From positions 682,001 through 746,000 of the forward strand of contig NZ_CP049107.1 of assembly GCF_011044255.1 (NCBI RefSeq): a DNA stretch of 64,000 nt. The letters run 5' to 3'. A program made the translations under genes and the position numbers. The notes below the pieces were generated by a model. That model searched no databases. It was not told where the DNA came from and was given only the letters and a program-made list of their open reading frames with translations. The first letter of the stretch is position 1, and each line of letters opens with the position of its first letter. The DNA is from Rhizorhabdus phycosphaerae. GTDB taxonomy: Bacteria; Pseudomonadota; Alphaproteobacteria; Sphingomonadales; Sphingomonadaceae. Positions 52,048 through 63,049 of the stretch are shown one piece after another.

Positions 52048-54585
52048 TCAAGCCAATGTCATGCCGGCCATGCGAAGACCTTCGCTGCCCTGCAGGAAGA
52101 AGCGGCTGCTGATCGCATTGGACAGTTCGGCCAGCATATTCTCGATCCCCAGCATCTTCTGGGCATCGAGCGTGTCGGCAGTCGCGGTGCGGATGGCCGC
52201 GTCGACCCGGTAGAAGATCATCTGGTGGGGCTCTGCCATGCCGTCGTCGCCGAGCGCCGGAAGCTGGCCGAAATGGAGCGCCATCTTCTCAAGCTGATAG
52301 GCGATCGACCGGGGGTTATAGGGATCGAGCGCGACGAGGTCGCGCACCGGCTCGAGCGAGAGGCCGGTCAGATAGCGCGCGCGATAGCTGATCTGGCTGT
52401 CGCAAAGGTCGAGCAGCGTCGTGAGATCGTCCGACGAAGCGTCGTCGCCCCCGAAGCAGCGCACCAGGCGACAGCCCCACAGCGCCCGCTCGATGCGCCG
52501 GCCCAGGTCGTGGAAGCGCCACCCCGCCGTCCGCCCCATATTCTCGGCGGCGAGTCCGGCGAGCGCCAGGAAACGCTCCTGCAGCTCGATCGCGCGGGCG
52601 AGCGTCGCCTCAGCATCTTCGGACAGCGCGCGAGGCATGGGCGCATCGACGAGCCGCCACACATCGGCCGACAGCCGGTCGCGACTCCCGCTGGCGATGC
52701 TGCGCGCGTGGCGCATCAGCGTCGCAACGCTGGCGGGACTATCGCCGTCGAGCGCGAACAGCGCGAGCTCGCGCAGATCATGCGTCTCGCCGACATCCTC
52801 CGCGAACAGATCGTCCTCATCCTCGTCGTCCTCATGGACGAGCGGAGCCGCCGCGCCGGAGGAGATCAACATGGTACCCAAACGGTCGAGCGTCAGCGGC
52901 ACCAGCGCGGCGCCGCCATCGGCGACGATAGACCCACCCAGCGTCGCCCGGATCAGCCGCAGCGTCGCCTCGCCGCGCTCCAGATAGCGGCCGAGCCAGA
53001 AAAGATTGTCGGCGGCGCGGCTGGGCAGCGTACCCGGATTGCGGCGGATCGGCAGTTTCTGCGGCAGCAGCGAGACCGGTTCGACCGCGCGGTTGCCCAC
53101 GACGCAGACATCCGCCGAAAAGGCACCCTCCCCCATGACGGTGGCGCGCGCATCGGACTCGTCTCCGATCCGCGCAAAACCACCCGGCATCACGGTCCAT
53201 TCGCCATTGGCGTCGCGCGCCGCGAAGACGCGCAGGGTGAAGGGACGCGGGACCAGCTGTCCGTCAAGCACCACCGGCGCGGTCGACAGGTGCACATCCT
53301 CCAGCCCGACATAGTCCATCGGCCGCCGGCGCATGTCTTCGAGCAGACGCGCGCGATCGTCGGACGACAGCGTCGAGGCCAGCACCGGGCGGCCACGGCG
53401 CAGCCCGACGGGCGTCTCGCTAAAGGCCGGCGCGATCAGCAACTCGTCGAGCCGCGCTTCGACCTGCGCGCGGGGCACGTCCTGCCCGCACCACCAGGTG
53501 GCGATATTGGGCAGGATCAGGTCCTCCGACATCAACCGCCTTGCGAGAGTCGGCAGGAAGGCCGCCATCGCGGTCGACTCGACGGCGCCGGCGCCGGGCG
53601 CGTTGGCGATCACCGCCTGCCCTGCGGCCATGGCATCCATCAGCCCCGGTACGCCGATCGCCGATCCCGCGTCGAACGCCAGCGGATCGAGAAAGCGCGA
53701 GTCGATCCGGCGCCACAGCGCATCGACGCGCTTGAGGCCTTCAATCGTCCGGACGAACAGCCCGTCCTCGCGCACCGCCAGATCGCTGCCCTCGACAAGC
53801 AGCAGGCCGAGATAACGGGCGAGATGCGCCTGTTCGGCATAGCTCTGATTGTAGCGACCCGGGGTCAGCAGGCCGATGCGCGGTTCCGAGCGGCGGCAGA
53901 CAGCCGACAGCCCTTCGCGGAAGGCTGAAAAGAAAGGGGCAAGCCGCTCGACGTGGAGCCGCGTCTGCAATGCGCCGAAAAGCCGCGTCGAGGCGAGCCG
54001 GTTTTCCAAGGCGTAGCCGGCGCCTACCGGCGCGCGGACATGGTCGTCGAGGACGCGCCACTGCCCGCTCGGGTCGCGTCCGAGATCGGCGGCATAGATG
54101 TGGAGATGATAGCCGCCGGGCGGCTTGATCCCGATCTGCGAGCGCCAGAAGGCGCGGTTGCCGGTGACCAGCGCGGCAGGCAGCGCGCCGCCCGCAATCA
54201 GCGTCTGCTCACCGAACAGATCGTCGAGCGTCCGTTCGAGCAGGTCGGCGCGCTGGGCGACCCCCGCCGCGATGATCGCCCAGTCGTCCTCGCCGATCAG
54301 GAGCGGCATGGTCGATACCGGCCAGGGCCGCTCGACCTCCTCGCCGGGAAAGCGGAAGGCGGTGCCGAGCTCGCGCACCTGACGCACCATGCGCTGCTGC
54401 AGCATGTCGAGCCGGCCTTCACTCTGGCGCGCCACGCCATCGAACAGGCTCTGCCACCAGCGCGCGCCCCGGCCCACATCGCCCCGCACCACGTCGGCCG
54501 CCCCGGCCTTGGCAATGTAGGACTGAAGCCAGCCTTCTCCGAGGCTCGGCATTCCGGGCAGTTCCGCCATCATCTCCCCCTGCAT
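52048..54585 (-). CDS. Circularly permuted ATP-grasp and alpha-E domain fusion protein
   Basis: An 845-residue fusion. The N-terminal about 510 residues are a circularly permuted ATP-grasp ligase (CP_ATPgrasp), with DWAIIAAGVAQRADLLERTL, PGGYHLHIYAADLGRDPSGQ, GLLTPGRYNQSYAEQAHLAR and YVGLEDVHLSTAPVVLDGQL. The C-terminal part is an alpha-E domain (SRAADNLFWLGRYLERGEAT and LEKMALHFGQLPALGDD). In many bacteria these are two genes. ATP-grasp enzymes ligate a carboxylate to an amine, so peptide-like ligation is predicted. The start at 54585 is eight bases after the upstream gene. Confidence 0.88.
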   Translation of the reverse strand: MQGEMMAELPGMPSLGEGWLQSYIAKAGAADVVRGDVGRGARWWQSLFDGVARQSEGRLDMLQQRMVRQVRELGTAFRFPGEEVERPWPVSTMPLLIGEDDWAIIAAGVAQRADLLERTLDDLFGEQTLIAGGALPAALVTGNRAFWRSQIGIKPPGGYHLHIYAADLGRDPSGQWRVLDDHVRAPVGAGYALENRLASTRLFGALQTRLHVERLAPFFSAFREGLSAVCRRSEPRIGLLTPGRYNQSYAEQAHLARYLGLLLVEGSDLAVREDGLFVRTIEGLKRVDALWRRIDSRFLDPLAFDAGSAIGVPGLMDAMAAGQAVIANAPGAGAVESTAMAAFLPTLARRLMSEDLILPNIATWWCGQDVPRAQVEARLDELLIAPAFSETPVGLRRGRPVLASTLSSDDRARLLEDMRRRPMDYVGLEDVHLSTAPVVLDGQLVPRPFTLRVFAARDANGEWTVMPGGFARIGDESDARATVMGEGAFSADVCVVGNRAVEPVSLLPQKLPIRRNPGTLPSRAADNLFWLGRYLERGEATLRLIRATLGGSIVADGGAALVPLTLDRLGTMLISSGAAAPLVHEDDEDEDDLFAEDVGETHDLRELALFALDGDSPASVATLMRHARSIASGSRDRLSADVWRLVDAPMPRALSEDAEATLARAIELQERFLALAGLAAENMGRTAGWRFHDLGRRIERALWGCRLVRCFGGDDASSDDLTTLLDLCDSQISYRARYLTGLSLEPVRDLVALDPYNPRSIAYQLEKMALHFGQLPALGDDGMAEPHQMIFYRVDAAIRTATADTLDAQKMLGIENMLAELSNAISSRFFLQGSEGLRMAGMTLA

Positions 54586-54593
54586 GACGGCCC

Positions 54594-57500
54594 CTACAAG
54601 ATCGGTGGCGCGCGCAGATCGAGCGTCATCGGAAATTCGCTGGGGCGCTCGGCCATCGGTATCGAAACCGTGCCAGGCGTGTGGCCATGATCCTGGAACC
54701 TCGCCCGCCGCCGCGCTTCCGCTTCGAGATCGTTGATCGGCATCGTATCGTAATTGCGTCCCCCGGGATGTGCGACATGATAGACGCAACCTCCTAGCGA
54801 ACGGTTATTCCAGCGGTCGAGCACGTCGAACGTCAGCGGCGCGTCGGGCTCCAGCAGCGGATGGAGGCAATTGGCCGGCTTCCACGCCTTGTAGCGCACG
54901 CCGCCCACCGCCTCCCCCGGAACGCCCGTCGGCGTCATCGGTACCGCCCGGCCATTGACCGCGATGACATGGCGGCCGGGCACCAACCCGCTCGCCCTGA
55001 CCTGCAACCGCTCTGTCGAACTGTCGACATAACGGACGGTGCCGCCGATCGCCCCGGTCTCGCCCAGAACATGCCAGGGCTCGAGCGCGTGAGCGATTTC
55101 GAGCGTCACACCGCCAGCACAGACGGTGCCGTGGACCGGGAAACGGAACTGGCGCTGCGCCTCGAACCAGGCCGGATCGAAATCATAGCCGGCATGGCGC
55201 AGGTCCGACAGCACCTCCATGAAGTCCGCCCAGACGAAGTGCGGCAGCAGGAACCGGTCGTGCAGCGCGGTGCCCCAGCGAACCAGCCCGCCCTTTTGCG
55301 GCTCGCGCCACAGCCAGGCCGTCAGTGCGCGCAGCAGCAATTGCTGCGCCAGGCTCATGCGCGGCTCGGGCGGCATTTCGAAGCCCCGAAATTCGACGAG
55401 CCCCAGGCGCCCGGTCGGGCCATCCGGCGAGAACAGCTTGTCGATGCAGATTTCGGTCCGGTGCGTATTGCCCGTCACGTCGACCAGCAGGTTCCTGAAC
55501 AGCCGATCGACGATCCACGGCGCCGGAGGGGCCCCCTCGTCGGGTCCGGGCACCTGCGCCAGCGCGATCTCGAGTTCGTATAGCCCGTCGTGCCGCGCCT
55601 CGTCGAGGCGCGGGGCCTGGCTGGTCGGGCCGATGAAGAGTCCGGAAAAGAGATAGCTGAGCGACGGATGGCGCTGCCAGTAGAGAACGAGGCTCTTCAG
55701 CAGGTCCGGTCGACGGATGAAGGGCGAGTCGGTGACCGAACGGCCGCCGAGGACGATGTGGTTCCCCCCGCCGGTGCCGATCGCGCGACCGTCGATCATG
55801 AACTTGTCCGCGGTGAGACCCGTCTCGCGCGCAAGCTCATAGAGGCCGGTCGTGATCTCCACTGCCTCCCGCCAGCTGCCGGCCGGATGCACATTGACCT
55901 CGATGACGCCGGGATCGGGCGTCACCTTCAGCACGTTGAGGCGCGGATCGGGCGGAGGCGAATAGCCTTCGAGCCGGATCGGAATCGCCATGCGCGACGC
56001 AGTCACCTCGACCGCCGCCACGAGATCCAGATAATCCTCCAGCCGCTCGGTCGGCGGCAGGAAGACCGACAGATAGCCGTCGCGCGCCTCGACCGTGACC
56101 GCCGTCCGCACGGCACCTTCGATCGGCACCTGCTCCTGCCGGTCCTGCCGTGCCAGGCCGTCCGCTGACGGCGCCACCGCCTGGGTGCGCTGCTGGTAGA
56201 AATCGGGGAGCGGTTCGCGCGGCTCGGTGGTGTCGCGCGGATGGAGGTAGGGATAGTCCGAGGGCGGCACGAAGGGCAGCGAGCCGAGCGGCAGGCGATA
56301 GCCGAGCGCGCTATCGCCCGGCACCGCGAACAGGCGCCCGCGCCGCAGCTGCCAGCGTTCCGACCGCCACCGCCCCGGAACCGGCGCCTGCTGCACATTC
56401 CACGCCTGGATCGGCAGGACGAAGCCCGAAGGCCGGCTCAGACCCCGCTCGAAGGTCTTGACCATGCGGGCCCGCGCCTCGGCATCGTCGATCTTCGGAT
56501 CGGTCGGATCGACATTGGCCGGAAGCTGCGCTTCCTTCACCGACCATTCGACCGGATCTTCGAAGGCCGGCATGACCATGTCCCGGCCCACGCCCAGATC
56601 GTCCGCCAGCGCGGCAAGAAAGGCCTGCGCCTCGGCCTCGCCGACGTCCCGGTCCGTATCGCCCGCCGCAATCAGCGCGGCATCCTTCCAGACCGGCAGC
56701 CCATCGGTGCGCCAATAGACCGAATAGCCCCAGCGCGGCAGGCTCTCACCCGGATACCATTTGCCCTGGCCATGGTGCAGCATCCCGCCCGGGGCGAACC
56801 GCTCGCGCATCTTGCGGATCAGCCGATCGGCATAGCCGGCCTTGGTCGGGCCGACGGCGTCGCCATTCCATTCGGGCGCCTCGGGGTCGTCGAGCGCGAC
56901 GAAGGTCGGCTCGCCGCCCATCGTCAGCCGCACGTCCTGCGCAACCAGATCGGCATCGACCTTCTCGCCCAGCGCATCGAGCGCCGACCAGCGATCCTCG
57001 GTGAACGGCTTGGTGATCCGCACCGCCTCGGCGATGCGCTGGACCGACATGTCGAAATGGAAATCGACATGGGCCGGCTCGAGCAGGAAGCCCTCGATCG
57101 GGGTGGCCGACCGGAAATGCGGAGCCGCGGCGAGCGGAATATGGCCCTCGCCCGCGAACATGCCCGAAGTGGCGTCGAGCCCGATCCATCCTGCCCCGGG
57201 CACATAGATCTCTGCCCAGGCATGCAGGTCGCACACGTCCGCCGCGACGCCCTTGGGACCGTCGATCGGAACGATGTCGGGCGTCAGCTGGATCGAATAG
57301 CCCGAGACGAAGCGGGCTGCGAAGCCCAGCCGGCGCGCGGCCTGGACCAGCAGCCATGCGGAGTCGCGACAACTGCCGGTGCCGATCTGCAGCGTCTCCT
57401 CGGGCGTCTGCACGCCCGTCTCCATGCGGATGACATAGCCGACCTGCCGGTTGATCGCGACGTTGAGCTCGACGAGGAAATCGATCGTGCGGGTCTCGAC

Positions 57501-57905
57501 GCCATCGAACTGCGCGACGAAAGCGTCGAAAGCGGGCCCCTGCGCCTCCACGTCGAAATAGGCGGCCAGATCGGCGGCGATCCGCTCGTCATAGACGAAC
57601 GGGCGACGCTCGGCATAATCCTCGACGAAAAAGTCGAACGGATTGACCACCACCAGATCGGCGATCAGATCGACCGTGATCGAGAATTCGGTCGCCTTCT
57701 CCGGGAAGACGAGCCGCGCGAGCCAGTTGCCGTGCGGGTCCTGCTGCCAGTTTATGAAGTGATTTTCGGGCGTTATGCGCAGCGAAAAATTGTTGACCGC
57801 CGTGCGACTGTGCGGCGCCGGCCGCAGGCGAACCACCTGCGGACCGAGCGATACGGGACGGTCGTAGCGATAGACCGTCTGGTGATGCAACGCCGCCTGA
57901 ATCAT
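54594..57905 (-). CDS. Transglutaminase / DUF2126 putative amidoligase protein
   Basis: A 1103-residue protein. The N-terminal about 290 residues are a bacterial transglutaminase-like domain: [20 protein letters not shown], Cys in [20 protein letters not shown], His in [19 protein letters not shown]. The rest is DUF2126, a putative amidoligase (glutamine synthetase-like) domain, with [51 protein letters not shown] and [18 protein letters not shown]. It is the first gene of the three-gene module. Substrate is not established; formation or processing of an unusual amide-linked peptide is predicted. Confidence 0.9.
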   Translation of the reverse strand: MIQAALHHQTVYRYDRPVSLGPQVVRLRPAPHSRTAVNNFSLRITPENHFINWQQDPHGNWLARLVFPEKATEFSITVDLIADLVVVNPFDFFVEDYAERRPFVYDERIAADLAAYFDVEAQGPAFDAFVAQFDGVETRTIDFLVELNVAINRQVGYVIRMETGVQTPEETLQIGTGSCRDSAWLLVQAARRLGFAARFVSGYSIQLTPDIVPIDGPKGVAADVCDLHAWAEIYVPGAGWIGLDATSGMFAGEGHIPLAAAPHFRSATPIEGFLLEPAHVDFHFDMSVQRIAEAVRITKPFTEDRWSALDALGEKVDADLVAQDVRLTMGGEPTFVALDDPEAPEWNGDAVGPTKAGYADRLIRKMRERFAPGGMLHHGQGKWYPGESLPRWGYSVYWRTDGLPVWKDAALIAAGDTDRDVGEAEAQAFLAALADDLGVGRDMVMPAFEDPVEWSVKEAQLPANVDPTDPKIDDAEARARMVKTFERGLSRPSGFVLPIQAWNVQQAPVPGRWRSERWQLRRGRLFAVPGDSALGYRLPLGSLPFVPPSDYPYLHPRDTTEPREPLPDFYQQRTQAVAPSADGLARQDRQEQVPIEGAVRTAVTVEARDGYLSVFLPPTERLEDYLDLVAAVEVTASRMAIPIRLEGYSPPPDPRLNVLKVTPDPGVIEVNVHPAGSWREAVEITTGLYELARETGLTADKFMIDGRAIGTGGGNHIVLGGRSVTDSPFIRRPDLLKSLVLYWQRHPSLSYLFSGLFIGPTSQAPRLDEARHDGLYELEIALAQVPGPDEGAPPAPWIVDRLFRNLLVDVTGNTHRTEICIDKLFSPDGPTGRLGLVEFRGFEMPPEPRMSLAQQLLLRALTAWLWREPQKGGLVRWGTALHDRFLLPHFVWADFMEVLSDLRHAGYDFDPAWFEAQRQFRFPVHGTVCAGGVTLEIAHALEPWHVLGETGAIGGTVRYVDSSTERLQVRASGLVPGRHVIAVNGRAVPMTPTGVPGEAVGGVRYKAWKPANCLHPLLEPDAPLTFDVLDRWNNRSLGGCVYHVAHPGGRNYDTMPINDLEAEARRRARFQDHGHTPGTVSIPMAERPSEFPMTLDLRAPPIL

Positions 57906-57964
57906 GGCCCGAGTGTCAGCACATCCCGTTGTGCAGTGCAATGAAGAGTTGTGACGGCTTTGTT

Positions 57965-57990
57965 GCTGACGGTGGGCGCGTACCGTCAGC
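57965..57990 (-). terminator. Hairpin after the prolyl oligopeptidase gene
   Basis: GCTGACGGT (57965-57973) pairs with ACCGTCAGC (57982-57990) across an eight-base loop. It overlaps the stop codon of the oligopeptidase gene and precedes the transglutaminase operon. No T-tract is seen. Confidence 0.45.
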
Positions 57991-60094
57991 GCGGCAGTTG
58001 CAGGTTGAGATAGCTCGTCACCAGCGCGGCGCGCAGCGCGTCTTCCTTGGGCTCCACACCGGCTGCATGCCCGCCCTCCAGCGCCTCGAAATAGAGGAAG
58101 GGTGCGCCGATCGCTTCCATCTTCGCGGCGAATTTTCGGGCATGGCCTGGATGAACGCGATCATCTCGGGTCGAGGTGTAGAGGAAGGGCACCGGATATT
58201 TCACCCCCGCCTTCAGCGCCTGATAGGGCGAATAGCGCGATATGAAGGTCCAGTCCGTCGCCACGTCGGGATTGCCATATTCGCCCATCCACGAGGCGCC
58301 GGCCAGCAGGTGCGAATAGCGCTTCATGTCGAGCAGCGGCGATCCGATTACGGCAGCGCCGAAAAGGTCGGGCCGCTGGGTCATCGCGACTCCCGCCATC
58401 AATCCGCCATTGGATCGGCCGGACACGGCAATGCGGCCCTTTGCGCTGATCCCCGCCTTCACCAGATCTTCGGCGACGGCGTAGAGATCGTCATAGGCGT
58501 TCTGCCGCTTCTCGCGCAGCGCCGCCTGGTGCCAGGCGGGCCCATATTCGCCGCCGCCTCTGATGTTGGCGAGAACATAGGCATTGCCTTCCTCGACCCA
58601 GAACAGGCCGGCTGGCCCCGAGCGGTAGGGTTCGTTGACCAGATAGACCGGGGTCTGCGCCGCCTCGAACCCGCCATAGGCATGGATCAGCGCAGGCACA
58701 GGCTCAGTCGCCCCGCCCTTGCGCACGAGAAAATAGGGAATCCGCGTGCCGTCCTTCGAGGTCGCAAAGCGCTGTTCGACCGTCATGCCGGTTGCGTCGA
58801 AGCGCGGTTTCAGTGCCTGGACGACGTCCGCCTTGCCATCGGCCGCAGCCGCATAAAGCGCCGGAGGAGTGAGCATCGCTTCGACTGTCGCGAAAGCGCG
58901 GTCATCCTTGCCGGAGACCGCCCTTATGTGGACGGTCGCCTTGTCGGGCAAGGCCGCCGTCGTCGCCACCCAGCGCCCGTCGTCGCTTCGGCGCAGCGCG
59001 ATCAATCGGCCCGACACGTCGTCGAGCAGTTTTATCCACAGCGCCTTTCCGCCTGCCTCGACCTCCTCGACCGCCTGACGTTTGGTGGGGACGAAGACCG
59101 TCTCGATCGCCGGAGCGCGGCCGGCCAGAAGCTCTGCGATCGGATAGGCGATGATGGCACCCGCAGGCCGGCCCTGCCACGGGCTCTTGAGGGTCGCGAT
59201 CAAGCGCCCGTCGATGACATCGTTGACCTCCGCATCATCGGGGAGCGGAGACGACACGAGCCGACCGTCGGCTGCGACATGACGGATCGTGCCGTGAAAG
59301 AAGTCGGTGCGGCGGTCGACCCAGGACCAGCTCCGGCTGCCGTCGTGGACGCTGCGCGCGCTGATCGACACGTCGGTACGCTCGCCCTCGGCGACCTGCG
59401 CCGCCGCCGCCAGCGGAGTCCCCCGCTTCCAGCGCTTCACCATACGCGCATAGCCGGAGTCGGTCTTGCTGCCCTCGCCGAAATCGGTCGCGACATAGAG
59501 CGCATCGGGCCCGTCCCAGGCGAGGCTGGTCTTCGCTTCCGGCACCACGAAGCCGCCCTCGACGAAGCTGGCGCGGTCGAGATCATATTCGCGCTCGACC
59601 ACCGCGTCGCCACCGCCATCGGACAAGGCGACCATGCAGCGGACATAGGCCGGTGCCAGACAGGTCGCGCCCTTGAACGCCCAGCTGCGCCCCTCGGCCT
59701 TACCGAGCGCGCCGACATCGATCAGCGTCCGCCATTCCGGCTTGCCGGCGGTGAAGCTGTCGACCGAGGCCAGCCGCCACAGCCCGCGCGGATGTTCGGC
59801 ATCCTGCCAGAAATTGAGCACCCGGCCCGCCAGCACCTGATCGGGCACCGCAATCTTCTGACGGTCCGAGAGCAGCGCGAGCGCACGGCTGCGATAAGTC
59901 TCGAACCCCGGCTGCTTCTCCAGTTCCGCGAGCGAGCGGTCGTTCCAACGGCGAACTGTGGCGATGGCCGAGGCGCCGTCGACCTGCTCGAGCGCCGTAT
60001 AGGGATCGGCAACAGCATCCGTCTGCGCCATCGCCATGGTCGCCGGCATCGACGCGCAGAACAGGGCGGCACCGCCCAGAAGATGGGATTTCAT
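57986..60094 (-). CDS. Prolyl oligopeptidase family serine peptidase (S9A)
   Basis: A 702-residue peptidase with a signal peptide ([20 protein letters not shown], cleavage near MAMAQ). The N-terminal beta-propeller is followed by the alpha/beta-hydrolase domain: catalytic Ser in [10 protein letters not shown] (about residue 560), Asp in [15 protein letters not shown] (about 647) and His in [11 protein letters not shown] (about 676). It cuts peptides after proline, probably in the periplasm. AGAGG precedes the ATG at 60094 by eight bases. It lies just upstream of the transglutaminase/amidoligase operon but ends in its own hairpin. Confidence 0.93.
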   Translation of the reverse strand: MKSHLLGGAALFCASMPATMAMAQTDAVADPYTALEQVDGASAIATVRRWNDRSLAELEKQPGFETYRSRALALLSDRQKIAVPDQVLAGRVLNFWQDAEHPRGLWRLASVDSFTAGKPEWRTLIDVGALGKAEGRSWAFKGATCLAPAYVRCMVALSDGGGDAVVEREYDLDRASFVEGGFVVPEAKTSLAWDGPDALYVATDFGEGSKTDSGYARMVKRWKRGTPLAAAAQVAEGERTDVSISARSVHDGSRSWSWVDRRTDFFHGTIRHVAADGRLVSSPLPDDAEVNDVIDGRLIATLKSPWQGRPAGAIIAYPIAELLAGRAPAIETVFVPTKRQAVEEVEAGGKALWIKLLDDVSGRLIALRRSDDGRWVATTAALPDKATVHIRAVSGKDDRAFATVEAMLTPPALYAAAADGKADVVQALKPRFDATGMTVEQRFATSKDGTRIPYFLVRKGGATEPVPALIHAYGGFEAAQTPVYLVNEPYRSGPAGLFWVEEGNAYVLANIRGGGEYGPAWHQAALREKRQNAYDDLYAVAEDLVKAGISAKGRIAVSGRSNGGLMAGVAMTQRPDLFGAAVIGSPLLDMKRYSHLLAGASWMGEYGNPDVATDWTFISRYSPYQALKAGVKYPVPFLYTSTRDDRVHPGHARKFAAKMEAIGAPFLYFEALEGGHAAGVEPKEDALRAALVTSYLNLQLPR

Positions 60095-60146
60095 CGGAGG
60101 AACCTCTGGATAGGATGTCCGAGAATGTCCTTCCAACCGCTTGCGA

Positions 60147-60758
60147 TCAAGCCATTTCGACCAACTCGATCAGCCCGGGCACGAGCGATGCGACGAGCAG
60201 CGCCGCCATGACCAGGTTGAACGCGCGCAGCGCCTTCGGTCGGTCGAGCAGATGGCGGACGACGGTCCCTCCCCCCGCCCACAGGGTGATCGCGGGAAAG
60301 CCGACAAGCGCGAGGACCGTAGCGATGAGGATGACGTCACCTGTCAGATGGTCGGGCCGCGCGAAGCTGGTCGTCGCGCCGAGACACATCGCCCAGGCCT
60401 TGGGATTGACCCATTGGAAAGCGGCCGCGTCGAGCGGGGTCAGCGGCCGCGCCCCCGCCGACCGACCGCCTACGCTGACCGACGTCGCGATCCGCCAGGC
60501 CAGATAGAGCAGGTAACCGGCCGAGAGGACATGCAGGAACCGATAGAGCCACGGCAGGCGGCCGATGATCCCGGCCAGGCCGAAGCCGAGCAGGAGCACC
60601 ATCACGACGCATCCCGCGCTGATACCCACCATATGCGGCACCGTCCGGCGAAAGCCGAAGGTCGCGCCCGAGGACAGCAACATCATATTGTTCGGGCCGG
60701 GTGTCACGCTCGACACAAAGCAGAATGTCACAAGTGCGATCAGAAGCTCTGGCGACAT
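60147..60758 (-). CDS. LysE-family amino-acid exporter
   Basis: A 203-residue LysE/RhtB-type exporter with about six transmembrane segments: LIALVTFCFVSSVTPGPNNM (with the PGPNN family motif), HMVGISAGCVVMVLLLGFGL, FLHVLSAGYLLYLAWRIAT, AFQWVNPKAWAMCLGATTSF, and two more near the C-terminus. The start is ATG at 60758, one base after the stop of a small ORF at 60760-60927, so the two may be coupled. It is divergent from a MocR-type regulator gene, which could control it. The exported amino acid is unknown. Confidence 0.88.
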   Translation of the reverse strand: MSPELLIALVTFCFVSSVTPGPNNMMLLSSGATFGFRRTVPHMVGISAGCVVMVLLLGFGLAGIIGRLPWLYRFLHVLSAGYLLYLAWRIATSVSVGGRSAGARPLTPLDAAAFQWVNPKAWAMCLGATTSFARPDHLTGDVILIATVLALVGFPAITLWAGGGTVVRHLLDRPKALRAFNLVMAALLVASLVPGLIELVEMA

Positions 60759-60759
60759 G

Positions 60760-60927
60760 TCACCGGCCCAATTGTCGGGCGACGCCATAAGCGGCATCGG
60801 TCATCATCACCTGTCCAGCCTCGGTTCGCTCCTGCTTCGGAGGCCCGGCAAAATGCGACGCGGCGAAGACCGCGATCGAACCGACCAGCCAGAATGTCAC
60901 GACAGCCATCGTCGAAATACGAAGCAC
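60760..60927 (-). CDS. Small membrane peptide, upstream of the LysE gene
   Basis: A 55-residue frame starting with GTG (VLRISTMAVVTFWLVGS) with GAGGAG six bases before it. It has one transmembrane segment and a polar C-terminus, and ends one base before the exporter start. Its ribosome-binding site and TGACATG junction argue for real translation. It resembles no known family. It may be an accessory or leader peptide of the exporter. Confidence 0.45.
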   Translation of the reverse strand: MLRISTMAVVTFWLVGSIAVFAASHFAGPPKQERTEAGQVMMTDAAYGVARQLGR

Positions 60928-61015
60928 AGGCACCTCCTCGACCCTCCCGAGTCGACCTTGAGCGGATTGACAGCCCGCCATTGCGACCTATTGTATCGAT
61001 TCTCAATTCGAGATT

Positions 61016-61028
61016 TGTCACTGTGACA
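61016..61028. promoter_or_regulatory. Palindrome between the LysE and MocR genes
   Basis: TGTCACTGTGACA (six-base arms around a central T) lies 16 bases upstream of the MocR-type ATG at 61044 and within the divergent promoter with the exporter. It fits a regulator-binding site; MocR regulators typically bind such intergenic regions. Confidence 0.45.
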
Positions 61029-61043
61029 TTATAGGTGCGCTCC

Positions 61044-62423
61044 ATGTGGGTTCCGACGCTCGACGAAGGCCATGCGACGGTTTCTGGGCGATTGCTCGAT
61101 GCGCTCCGCCGCGACATCGATAATGGCACGCTGCCGCCCGGGACCCGGCTACCGCCCCATCGCGAGCTCGCCCACCGGTTGGGCATCGGCATCGGCACCG
61201 TGACGGCGGTCTATGGCGAGGCCGCACGCCACGGCCTGCTCAATGCGACGGTGGGACGCGGCAGCTTCGTGGCCGACCGGCGGACCAGCGCGACCACCGC
61301 CGACGCCGGTGCCGCGCCGATCGACCTCGCGCGGAATCTCCCGCCCTCCGCCCCGGCCCAGCGACGCCTGAGCGCGGTGCTCGCGCGCCTGTCCCGTCGC
61401 GGCGACATGGCGTCGCTGCTCGACTATGCGCCGCCGGCCGGACAGGAACGCCACCGGCAAGCCGCCGCCGGCTGGATCCGTCGCGTCGGCGGGCTCGGCG
61501 ACGCCCGCGCCGATCGCATGGTCATCACCGATGGCGCCCAGCAGGCGATGCTCTACGCCTTGGGTGCGCTCTGCCGGCCAGGCGACACGGTGCTGACCGA
61601 ATCCGCCACCTATTTCGGCGTCCGCTCGATCGCGCAGACCTGCGACCTGAGGCTCGTCGGCCTCGATATGGACGAACAGGGCATCCGGCCCGACGCGCTC
61701 GAACGCGCCGCGCAGACGGGCGCGCGCGTTCTCTACACGATGCCCACGCTGCAGAATCCCACCGGCCGCACGATGGGCGACGCGCGCCGCCGCGACATTG
61801 CCGCGCTGGCGAGCCGACACGGCCTGTGGATCGTCGAGGACGATCTCTACTCGGCCTTCGCCGCCGGCTTCGCGCCCCCACCTCTCGCCAGCTACGCGCC
61901 CAACCGGACCCTCTACATCAACGGAACATCCAAGGCGCTCGCCCCCGGTCTGCGGACCGGTTACCTGATCTTGCCCGATGCGGAACTGCTCGACCGGGTG
62001 CTGCGCCAGGTCCGCGCGCATGTCTATGCGCCCTGCTCGATCGGACCCACCATCGCCTGCCAGTGGATGGAGGACGGCAGCGCCGACGAGATCGTCGCGG
62101 AAATTTCCGAGGAACTGGCCGCGCGCGGCGACATTGCCCGGCTTGTGCTCGGGGACCTGTTCGTGCCGCCTGCCGATCGGCGCTGCCCGCATCTCTGGCT
62201 GCCCCTGCCCGAGCTGGATGCCGAGCGCATCGCCGCCCGCGCAATGCGGGCAGGCGTACAGGTCACGCCGCCTTCGGCGCCGCTGATCGAGCCGCGACTG
62301 ATATCGGGCATCCGGCTGTGCCTGGGGCCGGCGGCGGACCGCGCACAGCTGCGGACCGCGCTCGACCGGCTGGCCGGCGGACTTGACGCGGATCACCCCG
62401 AACCCGCCGCAGCCGTGGTATGA
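61044..62423 (+). CDS. MocR/PdxR-type PLP-dependent transcriptional regulator
   Basis: A 459-residue fusion. The N-terminal GntR winged helix (about 10-75) has [20 protein letters not shown] and [20 protein letters not shown]. The C-terminal domain is a class I/II aminotransferase fold, with the PLP Lys in [18 protein letters not shown] and the Asp/Tyr site in [15 protein letters not shown]. It is a regulator rather than a metabolic aminotransferase. It lies between the divergent LysE exporter gene and pdxH. Candidate targets are the exporter, pdxH, or both. Confidence 0.9.
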   Translation: MWVPTLDEGHATVSGRLLDALRRDIDNGTLPPGTRLPPHRELAHRLGIGIGTVTAVYGEAARHGLLNATVGRGSFVADRRTSATTADAGAAPIDLARNLPPSAPAQRRLSAVLARLSRRGDMASLLDYAPPAGQERHRQAAAGWIRRVGGLGDARADRMVITDGAQQAMLYALGALCRPGDTVLTESATYFGVRSIAQTCDLRLVGLDMDEQGIRPDALERAAQTGARVLYTMPTLQNPTGRTMGDARRRDIAALASRHGLWIVEDDLYSAFAAGFAPPPLASYAPNRTLYINGTSKALAPGLRTGYLILPDAELLDRVLRQVRAHVYAPCSIGPTIACQWMEDGSADEIVAEISEELAARGDIARLVLGDLFVPPADRRCPHLWLPLPELDAERIAARAMRAGVQVTPPSAPLIEPRLISGIRLCLGPAADRAQLRTALDRLAGGLDADHPEPAAAVV

Positions 62424-62460
62424 GGCCGCTCCCCGACCGATTCTTCTGGACGAACGAACG

Positions 62461-63039
62461 ATGACGACCGATCCCTTTGCCCTGTTCGCCGACTGGTTCA
62501 CCGAAGCCAAAGCCAGCGAACCCAATGATCCCGAAGCGATGGCGGTGGCGACCGTGGGCCAGGACGGGCAGCCCTCCGTCCGGATGGTGCTGCTGAAGGG
62601 GCATGATACGCGCGGCTTCGTCTTCTACACCAATTATGAGAGCCGAAAGGCGGGGCAGATCTTCGAGACCGGACGCGCCGCTCTGTTGTTCCACTGGAAG
62701 TCGCTGCGCCGCCAGGTCCGCATCGAAGGCCCCGTGCTGAAGGTCAGCTCCGAAGAGGGCGACGCCTATTTTGCGACCCGCCACCGGGACTCTCAGCTCG
62801 GCGCCTGGGCTTCCGAGCAATCGCGCCCGCTCGACAGCCGCGAGACCTTCGAGGCGCGCTATGACGAGATGGCCCGCCGCTTCGAAGGCCAGCCGGTTCC
62901 GCGTCCGCCGCACTGGTCGGGCTTCCGCGTCGTGCCAGAGCGGATCGAATTCTGGCTCGATCGGCCCCATCGCCTGCACGAGCGCCGGCTGTTCCTGCGC
63001 GAGGGCGAAAGCTGGAACAAAGGCATGCTTTACCCATGA
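62461..63039 (+). CDS. pdxH: Pyridoxamine 5'-phosphate oxidase
   Basis: A 192-residue PNPOx, the FMN-dependent oxidase that makes pyridoxal phosphate. Signatures: [52 protein letters not shown] and C-terminal [14 protein letters not shown]. Length is slightly short of E. coli PdxH because the N-terminus is trimmed. The start is ATG at 62461. It is next to a PLP-dependent regulator gene, so autoregulation by PLP level is conceivable. Confidence 0.94.
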   Translation: MTTDPFALFADWFTEAKASEPNDPEAMAVATVGQDGQPSVRMVLLKGHDTRGFVFYTNYESRKAGQIFETGRAALLFHWKSLRRQVRIEGPVLKVSSEEGDAYFATRHRDSQLGAWASEQSRPLDSRETFEARYDEMARRFEGQPVPRPPHWSGFRVVPERIEFWLDRPHRLHERRLFLREGESWNKGMLYP

Positions 63040-63049
63040 GCGTCGCCGC

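Noticed and set aside
56241-60211. Two long plus-strand frames opposite the DUF2126 protein and prolyl oligopeptidase genes
   Set aside because: High-GC antisense frames; the minus-strand proteins contain catalytic motifs.
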